Assembly (NCBI RefSeq): GCF_030164465.1
Contig: NZ_JASNJE010000005.1
Location: 1-64,000 of the forward strand
Direction: 5' to 3'
Length of the DNA: 64,000 nucleotides
DNA from: Sedimentitalea xiamensis
Lineage (GTDB): Bacteria; Pseudomonadota; Alphaproteobacteria; Rhodobacterales; Rhodobacteraceae
Below are positions 49,433 through 58,226 of this stretch, one piece after another. Both the position numbers and the translations under genes were made by a program. Under the pieces are notes generated by a model. The model was not told the DNA's origin. It searched no databases and saw only the letters and a list, made by a program, of their open reading frames with translations. How positions within the stretch are numbered: position 1 is the first letter of the stretch; every line of letters begins with the position of its first letter.

Positions 49433-50085
49433 GTGATGCGGCCGTTCTTCAGGACCAGGTGCCGGTCCATGCGGGCCGCGATCCGAGGTGAATGGGTGAC
49501 GAGGAAAAGCGCCGTTCCCGCGCCGCGCACAAGGTCGAGCATCAGGTCGAGCACCGCGTCGCTGGTCGTCTCGTCAAGATTTCCCGTCGGTTCGTCCGCC
49601 AGCAACAGACGCGGGCGCAAGGCGATGGCGCGTCCGATCGCGACCCGCTGCTGCTGTCCGCCGGACAGCTGTTCCGGATAGCGGTTCTCAAGGCCCGCCA
49701 GCCCCAGCCTGTCGACGAGTCCGGCGATCTGGCGAGGATCCTCACGGCCGCCGAGGCGGGCGTGAAAGGCGAGATTCTGAAGGACGGTCAGGGACGGTAT
49801 CAGGTTCAACTGCTGAAACACCAAAGCGACGGGTCCGCGCCGCAGCGCGGCTTTCTGCACGTCCGAAAGTGGCGACATGGCCATGCCGTCCAGCAGGATC
49901 TCGCCGCTGTCAAAACCGTCCAGGGCGCTGACGAGATGCAGCAGCGTGCTCTTGCCGCTGCCGCTTTCCCCGGTCAGGGCCAGGGTTTCGCCGGCGCCCA
50001 GGGTCAGGCATGCACCGTCCAGAACCGGGCGGGTGCTATCGGCGACGGGATATGTCTTCGTCACGTTCTGAACGTCCAGCAACAT
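49429..50085 (-). CDS. ABC transporter ATPase (LolD/MacB type, AttE-like)
   Basis: A 218-residue ATPase. Walker A GESGSGKSTLLHLV, signature LSGGQQQRVAIGRA, Walker B LLLADEPTGNLDETTSD, and the His switch VTHSPRIAA are intact. The sequence VALVFQQLNLIPSLTVLQNL is the Q-loop region typical of LolD/MacB-class ATPases that drive mechanotransmission rather than import. I prefer ATG 50085 (MLLDVQNVTKTYPV) with GGAAGG nine bases upstream over the 14-residue longer form from 50127. First gene of the three-gene operon. Confidence 0.93.
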   Translation of the reverse strand: MLLDVQNVTKTYPVADSTRPVLDGACLTLGAGETLALTGESGSGKSTLLHLVSALDGFDSGEILLDGMAMSPLSDVQKAALRRGPVALVFQQLNLIPSLTVLQNLAFHARLGGREDPRQIAGLVDRLGLAGLENRYPEQLSGGQQQRVAIGRAIALRPRLLLADEPTGNLDETTSDAVLDLMLDLVRGAGTALFLVTHSPRIAARMDRHLVLKNGRIT

Positions 50086-50241
50086 GATGCGGGCCTTCCG
50101 GTCGGCTTGGAACTGGTCAGTGGCCAAGATGGCGGGTTATGTGCCGGAGTCCACCGTCTTTCGCCCCCGTCGCGAAGATGCCGCGATCAGGATCGGCGAT
50201 GCAGGCGCGATTCAAATTCAGTCCACGCGGCTCACCACGGA

Positions 50242-51654
50242 TCAGAGCAACGGCGCGAACAACCTGGCCACCGGTGCTCCGAAACGCACGAAAGGCGGCT
50301 GTTCCGCAAGCGTTCGTTCCATTTCGTAGCTGCGTTCCATATCCCGGCGCAGCATCATGTCGACCTTCAGCGCGAATTCCTTGTCGAAGAACAACGCCAT
50401 CGCCTCGAAATTCAGCCGGAAGGAACGGTTGTCCAGGTTGGTCGTCCCGACCGCGGCCAGGGCGTTGTCCACGACGAAGACCTTCTGATGCATGAAACCT
50501 TCGGTGTAGCGAAAGATGCGGACACCGGCCTCGCGAATGTCATCAAGATAGGCAAGGGCCGCCAGTCCGACCAAATGGTGATCGGCCTTGTCCGGCATCA
50601 GGATCCGCACGTCGATCCCGCGCAGCGCGGCATGACGCAAAGCCGTGACGATATCCTGGTCCGGCACGAAATAGGGCGATGCGATCCAGATCCGCTCCTG
50701 CGCCGCGCAGATCGCGGAAAAGAACATGAGGCTGCCGGTTTCGGTCAGGTCTCCGGGGCCGGTCGCGACGATCAATCCGACGGCATCCTCGTCCTGTGCC
50801 GGCGCTTCCCAGGTCAGTTCGTCGATCAACAGGCTGTTGGTCTGCCAGTGCCAGTCTTCGGCGAAGATCAGCTGCAATTGCGACACCATCGGACCCCGCA
50901 ATTCCAGATGCGTGTCGCGCCAGGCAGAGAATTGGCTGTTTTTTCCCACATATTGGTCACCCACGTTCAGGCCGCCGATGAAACCGCAGGTGCCGTCCAC
51001 GACCACCGTCTTGCGATGATTGCGGAAGTTGAGTTTGAAGCGCGACCACCTGCCGGTCTTGCCGGGATGGTCGGCGACGATGATGCCTTCGGCCCGGAGC
51101 GCGTCGAGATAGGCCTGGGGAAGACCTATGCTTGCGACCGGGTCGGTCATTATCCGGATCGTCACCCCGCGCCTGGCCGCCGCGACCAGATGATCCCTCA
51201 GCTTGCGTCCTATGGAATCATCCTGAATGAGGTAGAATTGCACGAGCACATAGCGCGCGGCCTTGTCGATGGCCGCAAAGATCGCTGCGAAGGTCTGCTG
51301 ACCGTCGATCAGCAATCGGGCCGCGTTGCCCCGCGCCGCGGGCAGGTTCGCGCAATATTCGAACGGTGCGGGCGGGATTGCGGTGCTGCCGGGGGCAGGG
51401 GCCGTCTTGTCGCCGAAATCCTGGATGTTTTTCATCACCCGCGCGCTTTCACGGCGGGCAATGTAATAGCCGTGATAGCGATGCTGGCCCAGCAGCAGAT
51501 AAGCGGGAACCGCGACAACGGGCACCGTCAGCAGAAAGACGACCCATCCGACTGCGCCCTGGGCGGTTCGGGCGGTTTGCGTTGCCCGCAAGGCGCAATA
51601 GCCGCCGGCAAGATAAAATCCGATCAGCGCCGCCACGCCTGCAAACGTCCACAT
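50242..51654 (-). CDS. cls: Cardiolipin synthase (phospholipase D family)
   Basis: 470 residues. Two N-terminal membrane helices (VAALIGFYLAGGYCALRATQ; AVGWVVFLLTVPVVAVPAYL) anchor a PLD domain with two HKD motifs: NHRKTVVVDGTCGFIGGLNV and MHQKVFVVDNALAAVGTTNL. The arrangement and length match bacterial ClsA-type enzymes that join two phosphatidylglycerols into cardiolipin at the inner membrane. Confidence 0.93.
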   Translation of the reverse strand: MWTFAGVAALIGFYLAGGYCALRATQTARTAQGAVGWVVFLLTVPVVAVPAYLLLGQHRYHGYYIARRESARVMKNIQDFGDKTAPAPGSTAIPPAPFEYCANLPAARGNAARLLIDGQQTFAAIFAAIDKAARYVLVQFYLIQDDSIGRKLRDHLVAAARRGVTIRIMTDPVASIGLPQAYLDALRAEGIIVADHPGKTGRWSRFKLNFRNHRKTVVVDGTCGFIGGLNVGDQYVGKNSQFSAWRDTHLELRGPMVSQLQLIFAEDWHWQTNSLLIDELTWEAPAQDEDAVGLIVATGPGDLTETGSLMFFSAICAAQERIWIASPYFVPDQDIVTALRHAALRGIDVRILMPDKADHHLVGLAALAYLDDIREAGVRIFRYTEGFMHQKVFVVDNALAAVGTTNLDNRSFRLNFEAMALFFDKEFALKVDMMLRRDMERSYEMERTLAEQPPFVRFGAPVARLFAPLL

Positions 51655-51732
51655 CTTTCACCTCGCGTCCGTTTCAGTGGCAAGTAATACAGGCGATTTC
51701 CCGGCGCGCCAGCCTTTGCGCCCCGTCGCGAG

Positions 51733-52845
51733 TCATGGCCCGGCGGCGAACCGCCTGCGCAGATGCGCGACCCGGTCGCGAACGACGCCGCGAATCGGGC
51801 CATGGCGCCAGGGGTCTTTCAGTGTCGTGATCCAGTGTTCCGGTGCCTGCCGGCCTCGACTGCGCGCCCATGTCAGCGTCGCCAGCACGGGTCGGGCCGG
51901 CGTCGGCAGTGCGTCCGGAATGTCGTGATCGCAGAGTGTGGCCCAGACCCCGGCCCACAACCGTGCGACGGACCAGGGATTGTATCCGCCGCCGCCAAGC
52001 ACCAGATAGCGCGGCGCAAGCGGGCGCAGGGCGGCCACGGTTTTCCAATGGCTGCCATTGGACAGGGCGAGACGGGACAGCGGGTCTTCCAGAACCGCGT
52101 CCGCGCCACATTGGAGGATGATCGCGTCGGGCTTGTAATCGGCCACTGCCGGCAGGATGAAACGATCCAGGATCAGGCCGTATTCCGTATCGTTGAGCCC
52201 GCGCGGCACCGGCAGGTTGAAGGCGGCTCCGCCGCCCGTGTCATCCAGTTTTCCGGTGAATGGCCAACGGTTTTCCTCGTGAACGGAAATCATCCGCACG
52301 CCGCCCAAAGCGGGCAGGGCGTGTTCGACTCCGTCGCAGTGATGCGCGTCGATATCGACATAGGCGATCCGCCCAATCCCCATGCGTTGCAGCGACTGGA
52401 TGGCCAGAACCGGATCGTTGACATAGCAAAAACCGTTCGCCCTGTCCGGCATGCCGTGATGGGTGCCGCCGCCGGGAACATAGACGGTTCCGCCTTTCGC
52501 GATCAGACCGGTTGCCAGAAGCACGCCGCCGACGGATGTGGCGGGGCGGCTGAACATCAGCGGATAGACCGGGTTCGACAGCGTTCCGATACCGTGACGC
52601 CGGCGCACCCGGTCGGAGACCGCCTGTTCGCGTTCCGCGCGTTGCAGCGCCTCGATATAGTTCGGTGTGTGAAACGTGGTCAAGGCGACCGCCTTGGCGC
52701 GCGGGCTGCTGCGATAGGCCTCGCCCGGAAGCCATCCCATGGCCCGGCACAGGTCCGTCACCGTTGGAACCCGCGGGATCGCCAGCGGATGATGCGATCC
52801 GTAGCCGGAGTCCCGGTAAATCCGCGCACCCACGAAGAGGGGCAT
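51733..52845 (-). CDS. Histone deacetylase-family enzyme
   Basis: About 370 residues of the zinc deacetylase fold (class II/AcuC-like). Active-site parts: PGGGTHHGMPDRANGFCYVN (the paired His and the Cys-Tyr region), YVDIDAHHCDGVEHAL with the zinc-binding Asp and His, LQCGADAVLEDPLSRLALSN with a further Asp, and LGGGGYNPWSVARLWAG near the end. Bacterial members remove acetyl groups from acetylpolyamines or proteins such as acetyl-CoA synthetase. ATG 52845 (MPLFVGARIYRDS) is preferred; ATG 52884 would add 13 residues. Confidence 0.88.
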   Translation of the reverse strand: MPLFVGARIYRDSGYGSHHPLAIPRVPTVTDLCRAMGWLPGEAYRSSPRAKAVALTTFHTPNYIEALQRAEREQAVSDRVRRRHGIGTLSNPVYPLMFSRPATSVGGVLLATGLIAKGGTVYVPGGGTHHGMPDRANGFCYVNDPVLAIQSLQRMGIGRIAYVDIDAHHCDGVEHALPALGGVRMISVHEENRWPFTGKLDDTGGGAAFNLPVPRGLNDTEYGLILDRFILPAVADYKPDAIILQCGADAVLEDPLSRLALSNGSHWKTVAALRPLAPRYLVLGGGGYNPWSVARLWAGVWATLCDHDIPDALPTPARPVLATLTWARSRGRQAPEHWITTLKDPWRHGPIRGVVRDRVAHLRRRFAAGP

Positions 52846-52915
52846 CGCCGGTTCGCGGCGAACCGCATCCGGTGGTCGGGGCATCCCTTTCAGAACCGAC
52901 GCGATGGCAGACGAC

Positions 52916-53377
52916 CTATTTCTTGTCCCCCCTGGTCAACAAGCCAAGCAGCGGACCGATCAGGGCGGGCAGCATGCTGCCCAATGGATCGCTGGCGATC
53001 CGGCGCACGTTGCCGGTCAGTTCGCGGGCTTCGACGATCGCGTCCTGCGCCTCCTGCTCCAGTTCGGCCAGCGCCAGGTCGCGCAGTTCCGCGACCGGCT
53101 TCAATTCCTCTTCCACGTTCATGCGAGAGGCGACGGCGAGGAGAATCCCCGCCAGGGCGAAATTGGCCAGCGCGATGACAAGGGCCGAGACCTGCGGCGT
53201 GAACCGTGATTGCAGCGCATGATACGCCGCCACGTTCAACATGATCAGACCCAATCCGGCGATCAGCCCCGCAAAGGCCAGCATCCCCGTCTGGCTGCGC
53301 AGCACAGCAAGCCGGCGGCGCGCGATCATTCGCTCGGTCCGGAACAGGATGGTCAGGTTTCGACTGATGCGGCTCAT
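52916..53377 (-). CDS. Phage-holin-family (YqjE-like) membrane protein
   Basis: 153 residues. Two membrane helices (GMLAFAGLIAGLGLIMLNVA; LVIALANFALAGILLAVA) are followed by an acidic coiled coil (PVAELRDLALAELEQEAQDA) and a last amphipathic part. This is the layout of the actinobacterial-holin/YqjE family, which is associated with the inner membrane and stress rather than with lysis. It is 16 bases downstream of a YqjD/ElaB-like small protein gene, as in enterobacterial pairs. Confidence 0.72.
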   Translation of the reverse strand: MSRISRNLTILFRTERMIARRRLAVLRSQTGMLAFAGLIAGLGLIMLNVAAYHALQSRFTPQVSALVIALANFALAGILLAVASRMNVEEELKPVAELRDLALAELEQEAQDAIVEARELTGNVRRIASDPLGSMLPALIGPLLGLLTRGDKK

Positions 53378-53393
53378 GTGCTCACTCCTTGCG

Positions 53394-53669
53394 TCACGTC
53401 TTTGACAACCGGCCGAGCACGAATCCCAGCCCGAACGCGCCGATCGCCGCCATCAGGGTCTTGTTCTGGGTCAGCGGGCCGAGTTCATCGGACAGTTTCG
53501 TCCAGAGTTGCGAAATCTCCTCGGACCCTATGCCATGTCTGGACAGCATTTCGGCGAATGCTTCCGGGGCATCGGTCCGGGCTGCCGCCTCGACGGTCTC
53601 GGAAACCTTCTGTTCCATCTTCTGTCGCAACTCCGCCAGTTCGGCTTCCAGCTCTGCCTTTGTCGCCAT
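53394..53669 (-). CDS. Small coiled-coil protein with C-terminal membrane helix (ElaB/YqjD-like)
   Basis: A 91-residue protein beginning ATKAELEAELAELRQKMEQK (coiled coil), with a C-terminal segment LMAAIGAFGLGFVLGRLSKT, whose glycine-rich helix and basic end recall the ribosome-tethering ElaB/YqjD/DUF883 family. The start at ATG 53669 is chosen because the long upstream extension in the same frame is not protein-like. It is co-transcribed with the YqjE-like gene. Confidence 0.7.
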   Translation of the reverse strand: MATKAELEAELAELRQKMEQKVSETVEAAARTDAPEAFAEMLSRHGIGSEEISQLWTKLSDELGPLTQNKTLMAAIGAFGLGFVLGRLSKT

Positions 53670-53945
53670 CGAATTTCCCCCGTGATGGTATGGATCGTCC
53701 TTCGTGCCGCGGTCCGTCAACAGCCCATTGCGGCGGGCCGCCGGCCCTTCAGACGAAGATACGGCCATCGGCCATTCGGTCAAGTGAGCGCGGCTGCAAC
53801 AGGCGGCGTCGGAGTTTTCCGTTTGATCGTCAGACGTTGAAACCGGCCGCCGGTTCATGCAACCTTGCGCTGAAATGGATCGGTTTTTCACAGTGTCCAG
53901 GGCAGCCAGATTCTCGACAATCCCGTTCCGATGCGTTGACCGGCA

Positions 53946-54797
53946 ATGACAGGACGCGGCAGGCGATTGATGAGCGACGTATTCCGGGCCTTTACGGACG
54001 CAATCGGAAAATTCGGCCGCAACCGGGGCTGGATGATGAGCAGCCATCTGGCCATGTCCATGATGCTGGCCCTGTTTCCATTCGTGCTGTTCATCGTCGC
54101 CCTCGCGGCCACCCTGTCCCAGGATGTCGATATCGACAACCTGATCGAACTCGTCTTCGGGTCCTGGCCGGACGAAATCGCCGAGCCGATCACTTCGCAG
54201 GTCCGTCAGGTCGTGGATGCGACGGATTCCCGGCTGCTGACCGTGGGCGGGCTGCTGGCCATCTATTTCGCGTCAAACGGAATCGACGCGGTCCGGCTCG
54301 CCATGACCAGCGCCTATAATGAAACCGACACGCGGCCTTTCTGGCGGTCGCGGCTGCTGTCTTTGCTGTTCGTCGTGCTCGGCGGGGCAGGTGTGCTGGT
54401 CGCGACCACGCTGGGTCTGGCCCTGCCGCTTTTCATCCGTTTCTTCGGGCAAGCCGTTCCGATCGAATGGATAGACTGGCTGGCAAGCGATACCGTCAAC
54501 ACGCTCATTCCGCTGACGCTGATGGCTCTCGGCGTGCTTGCCTGCCATGTCTGGCTGCCGGGCCATCAACATTCCGTGCGGCAGGTCCTGCCGGGCGTCG
54601 TGCTGACCATGGTGCTCTGGGCTGTCGCGGGCACCGGGTTTTCCTACTACATCTCCAGCTTCGCGAGCTATTCCGCCACCTATGCCGGCCTGGCCGGGGT
54701 CATGGCCGCGCTGATCTTCCTCTACCTGATGTCGGCGATCCTGATCCTGGGGGCGGAATTCAACGCGGCATTGGCAAGGCGCCGCAACACCGCCTGA
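53946..54797 (+). CDS. YihY/BrkB-family membrane protein
   Basis: 283 residues, six membrane segments. The N-terminus NRGWMMSSHLAMSMMLALFP, then FVLFIVALA, and the block SYYISSFASYSATYAGLAGV, then MAALIFLYLMSAILILGAEF, are the family signature (the SYxxxYGxLxGVIxLLLWxYLSxxxLLxGAEFNA pattern). The older annotation as ribonuclease BN is incorrect; the transport role remains unclear. It ends 5 bases from the convergent rlmE stop. Confidence 0.92.
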   Translation: MTGRGRRLMSDVFRAFTDAIGKFGRNRGWMMSSHLAMSMMLALFPFVLFIVALAATLSQDVDIDNLIELVFGSWPDEIAEPITSQVRQVVDATDSRLLTVGGLLAIYFASNGIDAVRLAMTSAYNETDTRPFWRSRLLSLLFVVLGGAGVLVATTLGLALPLFIRFFGQAVPIEWIDWLASDTVNTLIPLTLMALGVLACHVWLPGHQHSVRQVLPGVVLTMVLWAVAGTGFSYYISSFASYSATYAGLAGVMAALIFLYLMSAILILGAEFNAALARRRNTA

Positions 54798-54802
54798 CCG
54801 GG

Positions 54803-55519
54803 TCAGCCTCTGAACCCGGTGGCGATCACGAATTTCTCGGAACTGTCGGACCGCGAGGCCGGCGGCTTCACATTCGCCACCTTGGCGAATTTCTGCTTCA
54901 GAAGCTTCTGCAGCTCGCCTTCCGCCCCTCCGGCAAGAACCTTCGCGACGAAGGTGCCGCCGTCTTCCAGCACATCGAAGGCGAAATGGGCCGCGGTTTC
55001 GCACAGCGCGATGATCCGCAAATGGTCTGTCTGCTTGTGTCCCGAAGAGGCGGCGGCCATGTCTGACATCACCACATCGGCCTTGCCGCCCAGCCACTCC
55101 TTCACCCGGTCGTCGGCGCCGTCCGCCATGAAATCGAGGGTATGGATTTCGGCTCCCGCCACCGGTTCCACCTCCTGAAGGTCGATCCCCAGCAGCCGGC
55201 CCCGCGCCTTGCCCTGCTTTTCACCCAGCGCGTTGATCCGTTTCACCGCCACCTGGAGCCACCCGCCCGGCGCGCAGCCCAGGTCGACAACGCGGGCGCC
55301 CGGCACGAGGAAACGGAACCGGTCGTCGAGTTCCAGGATCTTGTAGGCGGCACGTCCGCGATAGCCTTCGGCCTGTGCGCGCTTCACATAGGGATCGTTC
55401 AGTTGCCGCTGCAACCAGCGGGTGGAACTCAGCTTCCGCCCGCGGGCCGACTTGACCTTGATCTTCAGGTCGCGCTGACCGCGCCCGGATGTGTTCTTGC
55501 CGCTCGGCGTCTTGCCCAT
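54803..55519 (-). CDS. rlmE: 23S rRNA (uridine-2'-O-)-methyltransferase RlmE (FtsJ/RrmJ)
   Basis: 238 residues. It methylates U2552 of 23S rRNA in the A loop. The K-D-K-E tetrad is visible: Lys in [15 protein letters not shown], Asp in [15 protein letters not shown], Lys in [15 protein letters not shown], and Glu in [16 protein letters not shown]-binding motif [15 protein letters not shown] is intact. A basic N-terminal tail ([20 protein letters not shown]) helps RNA binding, usual in alphaproteobacterial RlmE. 85 bases from the Ppx/GppA gene on the same strand; probably one operon. Confidence 0.95.
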   Translation of the reverse strand: MGKTPSGKNTSGRGQRDLKIKVKSARGRKLSSTRWLQRQLNDPYVKRAQAEGYRGRAAYKILELDDRFRFLVPGARVVDLGCAPGGWLQVAVKRINALGEKQGKARGRLLGIDLQEVEPVAGAEIHTLDFMADGADDRVKEWLGGKADVVMSDMAAASSGHKQTDHLRIIALCETAAHFAFDVLEDGGTFVAKVLAGGAEGELQKLLKQKFAKVANVKPPASRSDSSEKFVIATGFRG

Positions 55520-55604
55520 GCCATTTCACCTCTCGCTCGGCTGTCCTTCCTCTTGCCGGATACACTCCGGGGGAGTCCGCGTCAGCGGACGGGGGCGGCG
55601 CCCC

Positions 55605-56717
55605 CTAGAACGGACCGTCTTCCAAAACCCCGTCAGCGCTCATCTGGGCGTAAAGCAACCCCTCGCGCAAACCCCGGTCCGCAACCGACAGCCGGTCCGT
55701 GGGCCAGCAGCGCAGCAGGGCTTGCAGGATCGCCGATCCGGACATGATCAGCGCCTGACGGTCCTCGCCGATCCGCGGATCGCGGCGGCGGCCGGCGGGG
55801 CCGAGATCAAGGTATCCCCGGATAACCCGGTCGATCTGGTCCGAGGTCATCCGCAGCCCATCGACCTTGGTGCGATCATACCGCTTCAGTCCCAAGTGGC
55901 TCGCCGCGACCGTGGTCACCGTGCCCGACGTGCCGACGATCTGAAACCGTTCACGCGCCTGCTGGTCCTTGTAAGGGGCGAATTCGGCGAGGTTTTCCTC
56001 GAAGAACCAGCTCATCAGCGCGAACCGGGCGGAATCGTCCTCCACATCGTTGAACTGGTCTCGCAGCGTCGCCACGCCAAGCGGCACGCTGATCCAGTCC
56101 ACGACCTTGGCCGCCGGAAACGGGCTTTCCGGCGGATGAAATCCTGCGTGCAGACGCATGATCGCCTGCGGACGATCGCGCCGGGGCACCGAACTGATGT
56201 CGATCCAGACAAGTTCCGTCGATCCGCCGCCGATGTCGACCACCAGCAGCTGTTCGGTCTTGGTGCTGACCAGCGGCGCGCAGGAAATAACCGCCAGCCG
56301 CGCCTCTTCCTCGGGCTGGATGACTTCAATGTTCAACCCGGTTTCGCGCTGCACCTGGCGGATGAATTCCACCGAATTGGACGCGCGCCGGCAGGCTTCG
56401 GTGGTGACCAGCCGCATCCGCTTGACGTTGTTGCGTTTCAGTTTCTGCTGGCAGATCCGCAGGGCCTGCACGGTGCGGGCCATGGACGACCGGGACAGCC
56501 GCCCGGTTCTTTCCAATCCGGCGCCAAGCTGCACGGATTTGGAAAAACTGTCGACCACGTGAAAACCGCTGCCCTTGGGCTGGGCAATCAGCATACGGCA
56601 ACTGTTGGTGCCCAGATCCAGCGCGGCATAAAGCTCTGCCGGATCGGGCGGTTTCGGCGCGGGGCTCTCGACCGCTTTCGGGAATGCGCCCGCACCATTG
56701 GGACGCTTGGGCGCCAT
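55605..56717 (-). CDS. Ppx/GppA exopolyphosphatase-family protein
   Basis: 370 residues of the ASKHA fold. Features: YAALDLGTNSCRMLIAQPKG (phosphate-1 loop), ACRRASNSVEFIRQVQRETG, LLVVDIGGGSTELVWID (phosphate-2 loop), and IVGTSGTVTTVAASHLGLKR. Members hydrolyse pppGpp or inorganic polyphosphate. The short form (about 370 residues, without the C-terminal HD domain of E. coli Ppx) is common in alphaproteobacteria. Immediately upstream of rlmE. Confidence 0.92.
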   Translation of the reverse strand: MAPKRPNGAGAFPKAVESPAPKPPDPAELYAALDLGTNSCRMLIAQPKGSGFHVVDSFSKSVQLGAGLERTGRLSRSSMARTVQALRICQQKLKRNNVKRMRLVTTEACRRASNSVEFIRQVQRETGLNIEVIQPEEEARLAVISCAPLVSTKTEQLLVVDIGGGSTELVWIDISSVPRRDRPQAIMRLHAGFHPPESPFPAAKVVDWISVPLGVATLRDQFNDVEDDSARFALMSWFFEENLAEFAPYKDQQARERFQIVGTSGTVTTVAASHLGLKRYDRTKVDGLRMTSDQIDRVIRGYLDLGPAGRRRDPRIGEDRQALIMSGSAILQALLRCWPTDRLSVADRGLREGLLYAQMSADGVLEDGPF

Positions 56718-56963
56718 TTGACACGCCCTCCGATTTCAAGTTGGGATCAGGATATCGACGGTTCCTTCGGACCGCAAGGCTTTGCAAATCGATCCGGCCA
56801 GGGGCGGAACGGCGAATCCGCGCTCCCAAGCACTGTGCTTTGCCGGCAACCCCGCAACCGGACCGAGTCCGACAGGTCGCTGCGCAGACGTGTTCCGTCG
56901 AAAACAGGCGCAGCAAGGTGCTTACGGTGCAGTAGACAGGCGCGAACAACAGAGGAATCAGAC

Positions 56964-57266
56964 ATGCCCGAGGTGACGATCGTTTACTGGCGCGATATCC
57001 CGGCACAGGTGATCGTCGGCAAGGGCCGCAAAGGGTCCAAAAGGCAACTGGCCGAACGGTTCGAACAGGCCATCGACCGGGCCGCGATGAAGGTGAACGC
57101 CAGGGACACGGACGCCTATCTGGCGGAATGGCGCAAAGCGGCGCCCTATGTCGTCGAGGGCGAACCGGATGCCGTGGCCGAGGCGGAAGCGGCGCGTCTG
57201 GAAGAGCAATACGACAGGGACCGCATCAAGGCCCTGATTGACAACGACGGGTGGGCATCAGCCTGA
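56964..57266 (+). CDS. 'Virulence factor' domain protein of a one-carbon operon
   Basis: A 100-residue protein of the small family named virulence factor (PF13769): PEVTIVYWRDIPAQVIVGKG, then RKGSKRQLAERFEQAIDRAA, and LAEWRKAAPYVVEGEPDAV. AGAGGA precedes the ATG. It lies 20 bases upstream of a methylenetetrahydrofolate-reductase-like gene and a corrinoid methyltransferase gene. This linkage is seen in many alphaproteobacteria, and points to a role in folate or corrinoid one-carbon metabolism rather than virulence. Confidence 0.85.
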   Translation: MPEVTIVYWRDIPAQVIVGKGRKGSKRQLAERFEQAIDRAAMKVNARDTDAYLAEWRKAAPYVVEGEPDAVAEAEAARLEEQYDRDRIKALIDNDGWASA

Positions 57267-57286
57267 CAATCATGTGGGAGGCCGCC

Positions 57287-58216
57287 ATGGCTTTGCTGAA
57301 CTTCAAGAAACGTGAAACCGCGGTTTCCGCACCCGTGAACGAGAACGTCGAGGCGTTCCTTCAGGGCTATTCGATCGAGGTCATGCCGCGCACGGCTGAA
57401 AAGGTCGAAAACTTCCGGGACCTGCTTCCGGAAGGCACGCGGGTCTACATCGCCCATATCGAAGGCACGCCGATCGAAGACATGGTCGCGACGGCCCGGC
57501 GCTTGGCGCGCGACGGATACCCGGTGATGCCGCATTTCCCGGCCCGCATCATCCGGGACCAGGCGACGCTTGCGGACTGGATCGACCGCTACCAGGGAGA
57601 AGCCGGGGTCACGCAGGGCCTGTTGCTGGCCGGTGGCGTTGCCCGACCTGTCGGGGATTTCGACAGCTCCATGCAGCTGATGGAAACCGGGTTGTTCGAC
57701 AAGGCCGGGTTCAAGCGGCTGCACGTGGCGGGCCATCCGGAGGGAAATCGCGATATCGACCCCGACGGAAGCATGAAGAACGTCATGGAAGCCCTGGCGT
57801 GGAAACAGAAGTTTTCCGAAAGAACCGATGCGAAAATGGCCCTGGCGACCCAGTTCGCTTTCGAAGCGAAGCCGATCATCGCCTGGGCGGATGCCCTGCG
57901 CAACGCCGGTGTCAACCTGCCGATCCATATCGGGATCGCGGGTCCGGCGAAACTGCAGACGCTGATCAAGTTCGCCATTGCCTGCGGCGTCGGTCCCTCG
58001 CTGAAGGTCTTGCAGAAACGCGCGATGGACGTGAGCAAGCTGCTTCTGCCTTATGAGCCGACCGATGTCCTGACTGAACTGGCGGATCACAAGGCCGCGA
58101 ATCCGGACTTCAACATCACCAACGTGCATTTCTTTCCTCTGGGCGGTATCAAGACCAATGCCACCTGGGCGATCACCCATGGCGGGGATTCGGCCCGCCC
58201 CGCAAATCAGTTCTGA
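57287..58216 (+). CDS. Methylenetetrahydrofolate reductase-like protein
   Basis: 309 residues with the MetF-type TIM-barrel pattern: SIEVMPRTAEKVENFRDLLP, GTRVYIAHIEGTPIEDMVAT, YPVMPHFPARIIRDQATLAD, LLLAGGVARPVGDFDSSMQL, FKRLHVAGHPEGNRDID, KFSERTDAKMALATQFAFEA. It is part of the operon with a methyltetrahydrofolate:corrinoid methyltransferase, so it should oxidise the methyl group coming from a demethylation (methyl-THF to methylene-THF), the reverse of MetF in methionine synthesis. The ATG at 57287 follows a GGGAGG. Confidence 0.87.
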   Translation: MALLNFKKRETAVSAPVNENVEAFLQGYSIEVMPRTAEKVENFRDLLPEGTRVYIAHIEGTPIEDMVATARRLARDGYPVMPHFPARIIRDQATLADWIDRYQGEAGVTQGLLLAGGVARPVGDFDSSMQLMETGLFDKAGFKRLHVAGHPEGNRDIDPDGSMKNVMEALAWKQKFSERTDAKMALATQFAFEAKPIIAWADALRNAGVNLPIHIGIAGPAKLQTLIKFAIACGVGPSLKVLQKRAMDVSKLLLPYEPTDVLTELADHKAANPDFNITNVHFFPLGGIKTNATWAITHGGDSARPANQF

Positions 58217-58226
58217 AAGGACGTTC

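Noticed and set aside
49492-51687. 731-codon plus-strand frame opposite the ABC ATPase and cardiolipin synthase
   Set aside because: Antisense shadow of two genes with intact catalytic motifs.
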